Assembly (NCBI RefSeq): GCF_018320785.1
Contig: NC_054884.1
Span: forward strand, 25,483,667 to 25,547,666
Length of the DNA stretch: 64,000 nucleotides
Source: Cheilinus undulatus
Taxonomy: Eukaryota; Chordata; Actinopteri; Labriformes; Labridae
Direction of reading: 5' to 3'
The position numbers and the translations under genes are program-made. A model generated the notes under the pieces. The model searched no databases. It saw nothing but the letters and a program-made list of their open reading frames with translations, and was not told where the DNA came from. This document shows, piece by piece, positions 41,808 through 55,000 of this stretch; within the stretch, counting starts at the first letter, position 1; each line of letters opens with the position of its first letter.

Positions 41808-42420
41808 ATTGATTGAGTTCACAATTGCTGCCTATATTGCTTTGTGCATGAATTTCAGATGATTCACATGAGAACCGGAGTGGTTTCATCCAACTGAGGA
41901 TGTTTCACATTTTCGCTAAACATCAAACTTTCTGTCATCTTCTTTCAAGGTTCCTGACGATCCTTGAAAATGCTTACATAGTCTTAAATTGTACATTTGA
42001 AATTTAAGGTCATAAAAGTCAGTTTTGTTTGTTTGTTTGTTTGTTTTTTTTTACCAGTGACAGATCTTAAATTTTAGCAGGCACTCTGAGCAAGATATGT
42101 CCTTATCCAAACTTTGTTTTTAGCTAACCTTATACAATTGTAATCATCCTCCCACACAAATGATCCCATAAATATTCTCTATAACTTGAGGAATTTAGTT
42201 TGGGTGTTCCAAATTTTCTGTAGGAGGACCACCGACCGCTCTCTGATTTTATCTGACTCAAGTCTTACCTGACAAAAAGTATTATTCTGCTTTCTAATAA
42301 TTAAGCTGTTAAGAATCAGCTCAGCACCAAAAATGTGTTACATTAGATATCAATTTGCTGGATATTGATAGAATACAGGCATCAAATGTGCCAGAAATCA
42401 TCAAATTTGGGTGTTTATGA

Positions 42421-42440
42421 CCCCCCCCCCCTCCCCCCCC
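42421..42440. repeat. poly(C)-rich tract
   Basis: Twenty bases of C interrupted by a single T. Confidence 0.9.
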
Positions 42441-42949
42441 CAATTATTTTTGCTCTATACCATTTGACATTTGGTAAACAGTTCATTAAATCAGAAAATT
42501 CACTCCTGGTTCAGTGTACTAAAAAATGTCATGCCTGTCATTTTTGACACGTTACCTTGTAAAAAGGGGTATTCATTTTCTCAGCTAAGGTCTTAAAAGT
42601 CTTTAATTTGATTTTTAAAAGCATGTAGGTGCCCTGTTCTTTAATTCTATAGTTAGTTTATACATTATTCAAACTAACAAGAGCACATGCCATTTCACCC
42701 TCTGCTCCTCACTTAAATTATAGTGAGAGCTGTTTTGGTGATCTAGCATCAGGACCCTACACCGCCTCCTTTGTTTCAAAGTAGTACCCAGATTTCTGAC
42801 ATTTTTCGATCAATCATGACTGAATGTTTTCAATGAAAAATAGGTCAGTTTAGACTTGAGGCAGAACAAGAAATCTGACAGGACAAAGAAATGGAGACAT
42901 GCCCTTCAAAATAAAAGCACATTGTAGACTTTTTGCTACATATTTTTCC

Positions 42950-43026
42950 AGGCATACATCTTTAACTCACTTAAAATTGCTTCGCGACCCACTTTTCGGT
43001 CTTGACCCTCCATTTGAGAGCCAAAG
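42950..43026 (-). mobile_element. fragment of the GGTTCTCAA hAT MITE family
   Basis: Reverse-complemented it contains CTCAAATGGAGGGTCAAGAC and AAAAGTGGGTCGCGAAG, matching the 41.6 kb copy. Confidence 0.55.
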
Positions 43027-46000
43027 CAGTGTATTTGAAATCGTATCCTTGTCAACATTCATGTTTGTCTGTTCAGAGAGGTACTTTTGCCTAAATGGTT
43101 TGTTATTCTTTTTTCTTTTGAGGAAATGGGTTTGGTTGGACTGAGTAGGAAAGTAAACCTATAAATCCACATGAGAAAGAATTGGAGCTTAATCACCAAA
43201 AATAACTGAGATATGATTTTTCCCATATTTCTTACCCCCTGTAATAACCCTTGATAACAAACCAAATGCATTCAATCTTGTTGTTTTCCTCAGTAGACAA
43301 GTTGTAAGAATGGTATCTGACAGTGTTGTTTTTCCACCAGCTGTCCAAGTGCTCTAAAATGGATTAGTATTAGCTCTAATTGTCAGTCAGACACAAAGCT
43401 GCCAAATCCTTATGTAATGTTCACCCAACCAGTGGGATTACAGTCTGAGCAATGTATAGAAAAGCTGCTCTAATTGGGAAACACAGCTTTAAAGGGTGAC
43501 TACAGTCTAGATGCCCTTTTTAATGGCAAAGCTGATAGTTTATAGTCTTTCTGGAGACATCTAAACGTTTAATTTACTCTTGTACGCTTGTATCTGATCT
43601 TTTGCAGAAAAAAGAGCAAGTTCTTTACATGCTTCTGGATGCTGAGTCGGCCTTCAGCTTTACTCTTGACCCAATCTACACTGTGGTTTCCTCTCTCATC
43701 CTATCTAGCGCTTTTTAAGGCCATGCGATAGCTTGCTATTTCTGACGCCCCAAAGCAGCGATGCTTGAAAGGCTTTCGGTGACCACAAAGGATGTGCGGC
43801 GTCCCATCAGCCTGTCCAAGGCAGAGCCGTTGTCTCACGAAGGCTGCTGTCACTGCAGACTTTGTCGCAGTCAGTCAGCAGCCAGCTCACATGTGATAGA
43901 AGCCACGACTGAGGGAAACGCTGCTCAACGTTCTTCCCCCTTCTCGGAGATTAGACTTCTCAGTTGTCACGGTGGCTGCTGCCCCAGCCCTGATAAAGAG
44001 CTATCAGGCTGCAGAGGCATAGAGGCTCCCACTGATTCCAGATAAGGCAGGCATCATTATGGAGGTGATTGGGGTTTTGACGCAAGAAGGAGGGGTTGCA
44101 AAAAACTCTAGATAGATCTTTTGGCATGTTAAGGCTTCATCTGCATCTTTGAACACAGCAGTGCATTCATAAAGTGTTTATAGTGAAGCTAAATTTGTTT
44201 GCAGCTTTGTACAACAAAAAAGGCAGGCTTTGCTTCTCAACGTGTTTTCTATTCACAAACTGTCAAGACTGCTTTTCAAAGGCTGGAGGGCTTGGCTTTT
44301 ATAATTGTGTGTTCAACTTATGTCATAGAGCTGAGGAATGTTTATAATTATGCTATAAACCTCGCCCAGTTAAAGCTCTCAGAACAGATTTATGGGATAC
44401 AGAATGTAATGCCTTAACATGAGAAAGATGATGAATTGTGTGAGTCTCTGTGACAAGAACTTCTAGACATTTAGTGGCCAAAGTTTAAGAAAAGTTTTCC
44501 GTTATTCTAAGGGAGGAAAAACGTCATTCACTGTCCTTTTTGTTTGGCTTTGCTTGACTTTGCCAATTTGATTTCTTAGGGCTAGGTTTTTCTTTCTGTG
44601 TCAATGCCATCTGCATCCATCACCGAGCCATTAAGGGTAGCATATAAACAACTACTTCCTCTACCCCAGAAAGTCCCAAGATACCTCTGCTGTAAAACAG
44701 AGACTGGTGTGGTTAATAGTCACACACTGTAAGCACATTTCAAAGCTTTGATCAGACGTCCTTGAACCCCTCCTTGTGGAACGCCGCTAAAAACATCCTT
44801 GTGTTTAAGTTGTTTTCACGACATGATAAGTGTTGGTAATGGAAATCATATGCTCAATGCAAACACCTCCTCCTCTTGTATGTCATCTCCCTCAGGGTCT
44901 TGTGATTCTGTTCCCCCCCTCTCCTCACATACACTCACTCCACAGAACCACCCTCGACCTCTGATGTCGCCTCTTTTGTTTCTCACGGTGTCTCATCTTC
45001 TGCACAGAGCCCCCTTTTGTGTGGTGTACACTGTATCTTTTTGTCCCCCCTTCATGCGCCGGCAGTTGTTCTGTCAGTCAAACAGACGGACACCCCTTTG
45101 ACCTTGCAGGCATCCTTTACACCATCTTGCGTCCCCTGTGTGTGTGCTTCAGTTCCCAACCTGGCTAGTAAGAACTCTCTGTGACGATCACCTCGGTTTA
45201 CATCTGTAGCTAATCAGCTGTTTCACTGTAACCGTGGTGCAGCTCTAATATGAGGAGGGTTGTTTTGATAACCGCAAGGTCAGCTATTCCCAGCCAGCCC
45301 CTGGGTATTCAATTACACAACTTTGACTTTGCTCCTCTCTGTGAGCTCCAGTGTGGAACACTTTGAGGAAACTCGCTCACTCAGATGACTGATAATCCTC
45401 CACATGGATAGGCAAGAACAAAACAAGGTATAGAGTTCATGTTTTGGTGATAAGGCCGCCCGGAAGTGAACTTACAGACGAGTATATGCGACATAGGTGG
45501 AGTCTGGCAAATCAAAGTAATGTGGTGATGTTTCAACGCTTAAACTAGAATCAAAGGAGTTTGTCAAACCACCAACGTCTCATGAAATTTCTCTTTCATG
45601 AGCAGGTTTGCAAGAGCACCACAATGGAAAATAACAGTAACTTCAGATTACAGTTGACATGGGCATTAAATATTCTTTAGATGAGCTTCAAAGTTCAGTT
45701 GGGTAATCTACTAAAGATCAGACTTTGGAATACAAAAATTCTGAATCCCTGTTGGTCTGACAGGTGTGTCTAAAAACTGGTATCAGCACCTTGCCACAGT
45801 GCTAGCTGTATAGCAGGGTTACAATCCTTTATTCTCACATGAACAGAACTGAAATTCCCAGATTTTACACCGGTGAGCTGCATGTGTAAATGCAAACAGC
45901 TGAATTTTTCACCCAGACTTTTAACCTGCTAGTCACCAAGTAATTTCCCAAACTACAGGATAACATCCTTCTGTAAGGGACAGGTATGATCAGGCAAGTC

Positions 46001-46453
46001 AGGAAACTTTGTGGGTAGCTTACCCTGAAATTGCTGCATGTGTGAATGGCAGAATTTTACCCTGCATTAGTAAAAACTAAATTACATTGACAAATGTTAA
46101 GGTACCGCAGCAACTAAAGAACAGAACTTTTATATGCATCTAGTTTTGGATAATAAGTTGTTTCCAATTATGAAAACAATTCAAGGAGAGTCCGGCACAC
46201 TGTCTAAATCTCCAAATTACAATGCATGTTTGTACAGTGCCTACAGCTTTCCTTGCAGTTGTTTACAGCTTCCCCTGTTTTTTTTAAAGCTTTTGTAGTT
46301 TTTAATTTAATTTCTAAAATAGTACCTATTGTGTCATTTTAAATTCTTTCATTGCTTTATACAGAATTGTGACAATAGCTTGCAAAAATTACTTAGAAAT
46401 TACTCAAACTGCTGCTGTGGCAGAATCTGCATCTCTGCAGCAATGTTCCCGTG

Positions 46454-46560
46454 CAGCAGTTCTCAACTGGTAGGTTGAGACCTGAAAGTGAGTCACTGAG
46501 ATGTTCTCAGTAGATTGGGAGTGTTTGCTTGAAAAAGAGAAATTTTGTAGAAAAAATGTA
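46454..46560 (+). mobile_element. fragment of the GGTTCTCAA hAT MITE family
   Basis: Starts CAGCAGTTCTCAACTGGTAG and continues GAGACCTGAAAGTGAGTC, aligned with the 41.6 kb copy over its left part only. Confidence 0.5.
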
Positions 46561-46919
46561 TCAAGTATAGAATCCCTAAGTGGACATACATCAAATTGTT
46601 TGATTTCATTCAGTTTTTCTGTGATAGCTAGTACATTTTGGTTGTTTTTCTCTTGAGATTGTGTCTTGTTTATCTCAGCATAAAAAAGCTGTTTTTCATA
46701 TGATAATTTGTTGATTCCCCAAGTTATATGTAAAGCAACCAAAATTTACATTGTCACAGGAAATGGAGTGAAATAAAATGTTTGCATGCAAGAATTCTGT
46801 AATGATGCAACCCCTGAATATGTTTGTTTTGTCCTGTCTCTATCTGTAAGTTGAATCATTCATTTGGTTCCATGCAAGATCCAAACTGCAACTTTTTAAA
46901 GATTATTTTGGGAGTGTTT

Positions 46920-46995
46920 TTACTTCTACTTGACAGGACACCTAAAGAGAGACAGGAACTATGGGGAGAGCGAGTGGGGCAACACATGCACCAAA
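46920..46995 (-). mobile_element. SINE fragment (tail segment)
   Basis: TGACAGGACACCTAAAGAG through GGGGAGAGCGAGTGGGGCAA resembles the inner body of the SINE family seen at 50.2, 58.2 and 59.4 kb, in reverse orientation. No tRNA head is present. Confidence 0.4.
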
Positions 46996-47237
46996 CAAAG
47001 CATCCCATGATGAGTGCATTGAGGACTGTGGTTTTTCTATATTGGGGGCTGTTCTTTCAGTTGAGCTGAACATCTTGCTGGAGAGATATTTATACCTCTT
47101 GTACGTATGTTGAACAAAAAAACTCACTAGATGTCCTAGATTTCTGTATTTTGAGTACATTTTAGCTTATAAACTCACCAGGAGACCGCCATGTTTTGGT
47201 CCGCACTGGTATAGTGTGACATCACTTGGCCATCTTG

Positions 47238-47934
47238 CTCCTTGCCGTTGCTATGCAGTAACTGGTTTTTCAGACTGGCAGTATGTTTTCCTGCTTGCAG
47301 CTGTTGCTGCCATAACAGCTTTCATACCAGGCATGAGTTTGCTGCGTGTTGGCTTTGACTCCCTGCTGTCAAAGCTGTCATTCCTCCTAAGTTTTACTTG
47401 AATAAACCTCGCTACAAGTGACTGGATTCAATGTATAACGGAAGCTTGCTGGTAGCTTCTCAAAATAAAAGCATTATGTACAAACAATGGGAGTTTCTCC
47501 AAAGAAATGCTAAAGTGGGCTTTTACTTTGAAAAGCAAAATCCGGAAGTGTTTTCGTACTGTGTTTATCTTTACCTGCAACATTTTGAACCGTGTAGAAA
47601 CAGAAACCTTTATAAATAGTAAAAGTCTGGTGAAAAACTTTACTAAACAGACACATTTTAGTTCGTGGCCTTCATCTAGTTCATCAAGAAACAGATTTCA
47701 AACATATTCTACCGATGTGGAAGTAAATATTTGCTACATACAGGTAAATATGGCTCTGTTATTATCATTTTCCTATCTAGTTTGACCGATAACAAATTGT
47801 GGTGCAAGGAAATTAGAAGACACATTAAATCTTAAAATTATCCATGCGTGAGACATGCAGCGTCTCTGAGATGCAGCCCTAACTCTGGCTGCCAGTCTGA
47901 AACAGCGGTTACTGCATAGCAACGGCGAGGAGTG
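47238..47934. repeat. 697-bp element bounded by ~45-base inverted repeats
   Basis: The left arm at 47238-47282 includes GCCGTTGCTATGCAGTAAC then TTTCAGACTGGCAG. The right arm at 47889-47934 is its near-perfect reverse complement (CTGCCAGTCTGAAAC then GTTACTGCATAGCAACGGC). The sequence outside both arms does not match, so these are probably element termini. No transposase frame is evident inside. Confidence 0.6.
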
Positions 47935-48899
47935 CTGCGGCACAAATAATTCTAAATAGAAAAATATACAACTAATGCTGAATAATATTTAAAAAATAGG
48001 GCAAAATTCAAGAGCAAACACTGAAACATTACCACATAACATAAGCTATGGACAAAACTAGCACAATAAGCCAAAATCATGATTGAAATTTAAACTCAAT
48101 TAATTGCCCACAATTATTTTAACAACACTATTTAAGATATACTGTAGTCAGTCTTTATACTGATTGTTACTTTTGCTTTTTGTAGTCCATAAAGAGGAAT
48201 TTATGTCGGTTGTACAAGCTGTGAGGATGATGTGTCATAAATTATCTTGCAACTTTAAGATTAAGATTTCCTCATCTCAAGTGTGTTGCTGTGTAAACTT
48301 TATCTCTTCCTCTGTAAACTTCCCCCTCAGTCTTTTTACCTTTGTCATGTTTGTGCTGGGTGGACTACCCTCAAATTGAGAAACTGAAGGGATTTACCAT
48401 AAAGGATTTCTACATTAAATCTGTGCTGTGAAGCATTAAGTACTTTCAGTGGTAATGAACTGCACAACCAGACTAACACTGGACAAGAACAGGCCTGGGA
48501 AAGTGGTAATTCAGTCAGTATGCTACCAAAGTAATTACAAATCTTTAATTTAAGGTAAATGTATACTTGATGTTGTGTGGCCATAACTGTTTGGATTAGA
48601 ACCCATCATAACTGCTGTGAACCCAGCCTTCGCCCTCTATGAACCTGAGGGAGAGCACTGAGTTTACTCTCCATTAACAGCATGTTTCATGGGCTAAACC
48701 CAGGGGGATCTCTTCTCCCCAATCCGTCCGGATTGTTCTCTGCTTATATGGTTCGCAGAATGTCAGAAATGTACTGAATTCTAATCCCATGCTCATCTCC
48801 ATGTGTCCGCTCAGGATCGGGCAGAAGAGTGAAGCACATTCCAGCAGAAGTCGAGGGCTGCTGTCTTAAGCTTAACGAGAAACCCGGCCCGCTCACACC

Positions 48900-48977
48900 A
48901 TGCCCGCCAAGATGGCCGCCAACTTTTCCTGCCCTCACTGGAACCACTTGGGACAAGGATGTGTGTTGAAATGGTGA
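48900..48977 (+). CDS. fam53b upstream ORF overlapping the start codon
   Basis: A 25-codon frame opens at ATG 48900 (ACACCATGC), has a second in-frame ATG at 48912 in a near-ideal context (GCCAAGATGGCC), and stops at TGA 48975-48977. It overlaps the fam53b ATG at 48971 in a different frame. The AAGATGGCCGCC block is also close to a YY1 site. Whether the transcript starts upstream of it is not known. Confidence 0.4.
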   Translation: MPAKMAANFSCPHWNHLGQGCVLKW

Positions 48978-49048
48978 TCATATTCAAGAAAACACTGGAA
49001 AAGAAGGGTGCCGACGATGTAACCTCCAAAAGAAGAGATTTGGGCCAG
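48971..49048 (+). CDS. fam53b: fam53b first coding exon
   Basis: 26 codons, donor GTGAGAG at 49049. A plausible acceptor (TATATGGTTCGCAG, ending at 48757) would place the 5'UTR part of this exon at 48758-48970. Confidence 0.85.
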
Positions 49049-52000
49049 GTGAGAGAGCATTTTCTGCTTGTGTAAGCATTTTCTGAGTTAAATGTGTCAT
49101 TTTGTTTTATATGAAGCTTTGCCAGCAGCTGTCATGGGTGCTGCTCTGAATCCAGAAACTAGTGCAAGTCTTTCTCGTGTTTTTCCATTTGTATTCACTT
49201 TTAATAGGAGCTCAAACTTGACATTTTACTTCCCCTGAGTCACATTTGTAGGAAAATTCACATAAATGTCCTCTGTGAATGTCAGGAAATGGTGTCAAAA
49301 GAAGTATTTAGATTTTGCAGACTGTTAAAAAGGGGATGTTTATTCTACAGTTACACATAATTGCATCATAATAGCTGCCAATTGTTATCAGCAGGGCGTT
49401 TGTCATCTGTTTTTTGAATCCCCATGTTCTGTTTATTTCACTCAAAATGACAACAGTGTTTTAGTTCCAATTGGCGAGCTACTCTGACTCATTTTCTAAT
49501 CAGCAAGCATGCAATAGAAAGCCTCATTCTGCCAGCACGAAGGGAGAATCCCCCTATAACTAATGTGGACTGTGTTTGCCCTCTCGGCCTTGTGAAATGA
49601 AGTCATCATTTTGTAAAGCTGAGAGTCAATCAGAGGCATTTATAGTGGAAATCTGTTAATGTGTCACATGTAGCCTTGATCAGCCCAAAAATGTACAACA
49701 GCAAACACATCTGGATTGTTCGCATATGCACAAACTTGAATTTTCCTTTCCTTCCTTTTATTTGTTTATCTAACAAGTTTTCTTTTTATTGCTAGTACCT
49801 CCAGTGCATTTTATGCAAAGCTATTTCTGGAACTTTGTGGTTTGCTGACGTACTGTTGGTTATCTTTCACATTTCTGCAGTTCCAGTTCCAGGCACAGAC
49901 CATGACCCAGGGGACTGCACTTTTCTCTTGTGGACTCATGGGTAGGAGACCGTCCTTTTTAATGGCAACATAAGAGAGATTCTAAAATCCAAAGTAGTAT
50001 TTTAGTTGTAAAACTAATACAATTAGAAATGTTGTTTTCTTTTAGTGTTTTGATTGAGTAATTCTTCTGTGGAGGTTGCCAAAAGGGTGCAGAAAGTCCA
50101 GTCCAACATGGATTCCATCTAGGAGTATCGTATCCTATTGCATCGTATCGTATCACATCAAGAGATAGACAAACTTTGTCTGTCCTAGAGGTGACAGTAA
50201 TTCTTCTTTCCCAGGGCTCAAACAACAATTGCATCCAAAAGCATAGATTGCCTAGTGGTTAGGTCAAGCACAGTGTATGCAGGCAGCCCAGGTTCAAGTC
50301 TGGCCTGTGGCTCCCTCCCCGCATATCTCTCCCCACTCTCTCATCCCTGTTTCTGACTCTATCCACTATCCTTCCCTTTCAATAAAGGCATAAAAAGCCC
50401 CAAAAATATTTATAAAAAACCCCACAAATTACAGGCATAAAAAGGGGCAAATGAAAAACAAAAAGGTAAAACAAGAACTGTAGAGAGTCTATCCTCTATT
50501 GTTCAGGGTGGTTATTACAGAGGGAATGAGGGATTTTTTTGTAGATGTTTTTCAGGCCAGTAAGACTTTGTATCATGAAGTCCAAATAGCTGCGGTTCCT
50601 TGTGTGTCCACTTGAGGCTTGCAGCAAAAGCCCAGGAATCCCATAAGCACCCATTAGAAAAAGCCTATTTTTTACATGAGATACAAAAAATCTGAACCGG
50701 TCTGAATAGTTAATTTCATCATTGTCAAACATTGTATACAGGGGGATTTTTTTTTAACTCGCTAGTGTTGGTTTTATGAAACTTAAGGGGTTATTATGAT
50801 GCGGGGCATGACTGATCTGACTGGGTGTATTGTAGCTGTTTGTCAGGAGGCATAAGGCCCACCTCAACTTTTGCCTGCAACTAGGTCTGCTGAAAGTTGG
50901 TTTAAAATAAAGCCTCTTCAATATGGCGACTGCCATCAATCTGCTTCAAAAGTCTAATTTTAGGAATAACAGTCATGAATATGATTGCATCCATATATTA
51001 TAAAGTCTATATTATTGTGTTGTCTTATCTGGAGATGGACTGATGTGACATTTTTTCAGACCAAGTAAGAGTCCAATTACTTCAAATTTATACGCACCAA
51101 GTACAGTATCTGCTATGCTTTATGAGTACGAGTATAACTGCTTAGGCTTTGTATCAGCACTGATAGCCGATAAAGGTATTTGTGCATCCCTTAACATATT
51201 GTATCGTATTGGTTGCTTAATGATATTAATGCATTGTCCTGTGCTTTCATTACCATGATAAAAATAGTCCACAATGATCCAAGACCCCTTGAAATTTGAT
51301 AGGACTTAAATTCTGTTGTAAATCATGTAGCATAGCAGCATTTCAGTGCCTCATCTCTTGATTTATTTTTTATCTAACTCCTAAACAGAATTTGATCTTT
51401 TTTGAACTTCTGTTACCAGTGTTCCTTACATAAAAGATACTAAATAAGAATTAACAAATAAAAATGTTTTCGAATTTATTGATGACTAGAAGTCTCACGT
51501 GTTTAGAAATGGCAGTTGTTCAGTAGTCTTTTTGTGTCATTTCTGTGAAATCATCGGCAGCAAGCCAACCTCTGCAGCATCTGGTCCACAGTCACACAAC
51601 GTTACGTGGAACATGTCTGACAGGTGTTTCTGTCAAGATGAATGTGCGTTAATGACTGTGTGTTAGACGTTTATCATTGGCAGGGATCTTGAGGCACTCC
51701 TGTGTGCTTTCAAGCTGCAGATATGTTGTCCTTAAGTTGAAATTTGGATCGTCCTGTAAAGGAAAATAACCTTAGTTTACCCAGCAGTATGACTAAGAGT
51801 GTTTTCAGTCTTTGTGTTGTAAGATTTAATGGTGTTCTGTCCTCGGGTGACTTGGCATTGAGTAAGGCTGGCAGAACACATCTGTGGCAGTAGGTGTTGT
51901 TAACACTGCCCTTTGTTCTTCACCCTGCTCATGTACTGTAGATGGTATTTTGGGGATTTTTATCTCCAGAAGAGAAGAAAAGACTTTTTTGCATACCATG

Positions 52001-55000
52001 AGTGGGCCGAGGCTTTGACGTTTTGTATCTGAATCAGAGTTGACTGACCAGTTCAGTTGGCTGACCTACTCAACGATTCAAGGGAGTTTCTGTTGTGACA
52101 ATACCAGGTGATTTCCTGGCACTGTGGCGTAGTCACTACGTGACACCAGGCAGTAGATTCCAGCATTAAAACAACATGATGGGTGTTTATGAGGGTTTAT
52201 TGACATGTTATCATGCTCAGTTCCAGCTGACATGGAGTTTGATATGGAGTCAGTTAAACATTTAATTCTGTTTTCTTTCCCAGTAAGCTGTGCTCACAGA
52301 CTGTAACACTAAAGCAGAGCCTGGAGGACGGGGTTTATTTTTAGTGCCAATTACGCAAAGCAGTGAGTAGTGTCAATACAAAGTACACACACTGGCATCA
52401 ACGCACTAACCCAGACTGGAGCAGTAGAGTTGTTATCTATGCTGAGGTTACTGAACCTGACCTTTCCTGACCTAAGAACCATGGGATTAAAAAACACTTC
52501 CTCTCTCAGGAGCTTCTCAGATATTTTGCCTGAAGTTATTTTCATATTATTTTTTGTTTTTCCAAAGAAGTTTGCAAACACAATCTGAATTCCTTAGGGT
52601 GTTTTAAAATCCATGCTCCAAAAGTTAAAAGTAGCGCATGTAAACTGCAGCATAAGGGAGTGTTTCCATTAGTGCATTTTTTTTGTGCTGGCAGAACAAA
52701 GCCAATGGACTGGCCAGATTCCATATCTGTCATCTAGCAGATCCATCTTGCAAATCCCCTAGCTGAAAGGTTTTTGCCTTGACCAATCATTTTAGGAGAA
52801 CGAAGTGAAAGCTACAGGCAGGGTTTCGTTTTACTGCAAGCTGGTAAACACCAGTGACCAGTGAAGAGGCTTGTCCATAGACTGTAGAACAAAGATTGAT
52901 TGATGTCACCCATATAGTTACTGAGGGGGTTTTTGAAGCCAGTCCATGGCTAACCTGACATGCCAGATTGACTATTTAATATCCATTGCATGGAATTTAA
53001 CATTAATCTGGGAACCCTTCCATACAAAGCATTTGGTGAGGGCAGGACTTTTCGAAACTCCTCAGAAGATGATTGCACGAACATTCTGTCTTTCATATGC
53101 ATTAGGGGAAAATCAGAGTGACCAGACAATATGAGGTACTCAGTTCTGGTTGTATCCTGAACTAAACAGGCTGATGCAACCGAAGTTAAAAACTCATGCC
53201 GGGGCCAGTCAGGAGAAGTGCAAAAGCATCTTCTCTGCCAAGACAAGCGTTCCGTGTGGCTCTTTGCTTTTGTTTCAATCAAGAAATATGGCCCAGTTCT
53301 CATAAAACTCATATTATACTATAGCTACATCCAAGCTAATTGCTACATCTGTGGCAGCCATAGTACACCCCGGCTTACAGGCCAACTAGACCCTTCCCAT
53401 TACTCTTGCAAACTCATACCGGAGCAGCTCAGGTAAGAGCGAGAAGATCTTTTCCGCCATGACAAGCTCTCTGTACTGTTCACTGCTCTTTATTTAATGA
53501 AGAAATGTGGTCCAGTTCTGATGAAACTGTCACTATACTATGGCTACATCCGAGCCAATCACTACAACGGTTGCAGCCATTGCTATTGAGTTTCAGTACA
53601 ACTCAGCATCACTTCTTGAACAGTGCATTTATGTGTAGGTGGACACCTCTCTTATGCATGGATGGCAATTAAAATATGAAAAAGGAAAAAAAAAGGCTTG
53701 TACATATACTTAGCTGGTTGTAAATATACTTGGATGTATCATCTATGACTTGAAACCAATTTAACAGAACTAACTGTCCCTAATGAAGAGGCATTCGTTA
53801 ACTGTCGTATCCTAGACACAGTGAACAGCTGTTAGAAGCGCTCTAAAACTAAGGTTTTGGGCACTAAATAAGATTAACTTCCTAAGTTCCTTTTGGCACT
53901 ATAAAATATAAATAAAGCCTGCTTACTGTGAAGAGAAGGGAAATTTTATAACGTCATATCAGATTTCTTGGAAATTTTAAAGTCACATTGGGAGCCTAAT
54001 GCAATAACATTTGCCTGCATGGCAGGCTCTGTAGTCTAACTGGGTGTACAAATAGCTTGAAGAAATGTTTGAAATGACTTTTAAAGATGCAGCAGACAAA
54101 TGATAACTTGGACTGACTGAGGTTGTGACATTAGAGGGATTTGAATCTTTGATTCATGATATTTATGCCTCTTTTGATACCAAAGCAAGATATATGTATA
54201 AAAACAATCAAAAACGTTCTTAGTCAATCCAAATTTAGAAAAAGTTTGTATGCAGTTTAGACAGCATTTACTGTCATAGTTACAGTAAAGTTATAAAAGT
54301 CCAAAAATGTCTTTAACAAGCTCATGTCTTCCCAAAGGTACATGTTCTTTATGAATTGAACATGCTGTGTCCTTTAGTCTGTCATTAAGCTTAAAAAAAA
54401 AGATCAAATCAGAACTACTGTACATCAGTTTTAGACATTAGGAGTCTTGGTGTACAAGTCTGCCACTTAATAATTGCTGTTTAGAGGAAAATCTGTTCTG
54501 TCATTTATTTCTTTTAGGATTTTTAATAAAATTATTCTGTTTTTTTTTTCTTGCAGAGACAAGCCGCTGGCACGAGGTAGGTCGCAGCTGCTCCATACAG
54601 CAGAGGCCAGTTGGGACCAGCCTGGAGAGCCTGTGGGACGTCCTGCCGGAGGTGCACAAAACTTCCACCCACTGGGACTGGGATGTTGGCTCCACCTCAA
54701 GCACAATTACCAGCTTGTTGCAGGATCTCAACCTGACAGAAGCTGCATCCTCGCACTCCACTGCCCCCCCCAGCAAGCGCCAGTGCCGTTCCCTGTCCTG
54801 CTCAGACGAGCTGGGTGGGTGCCGTTCCACCTGGCGCCCTCAGGGCTCTCGTGTGTGGACGGCGGTGGAGAAGAGAAGGTGCCACAGTGGAGGAAGTGTC
54901 CAACGTGGCGCTGTTACCAATTCTGCACTTGGCTTTCCAGGTATGCAGCGCAGCTCCAGCTTCAGCCTACCCGCCCGCTCAAACACCTTAGAGCTGCCCT

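Larger units (their letters stand above)
38250..48757 (+). other. fam53b: region upstream of fam53b coding exons (possible intron 1)
   Basis: About 10 kb without a supported exon. It contains hAT-type fragments (41571-41807, 42950-43026, 46454-46560), a poly(C)-rich tract (42421-42440), a (GTTT)n run (42027-42046), a SINE fragment (46920-46995) and an inverted-repeat pair (47238-47934). Confidence 0.45.
49942..54556 (+). other. fam53b: fam53b intron with SINE and helicase-derived element
   Basis: A 4.6 kb intron containing a tRNA-derived SINE (50242-50420), a rearranged copy of the helicase-derived element (52700-53590) and a degenerate TAGGGATGCAC-like fragment near 51170-51200. Confidence 0.6.

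Noticed and set aside
43761..44045. 94-codon frame with several Cys-His clusters (CCHCRLC, CHGGCC)
   Set aside because: The cysteine spacing does not form a recognised zinc finger, no splice context fits, and no family was recognised. It could be chance in a locally GC-richer stretch.
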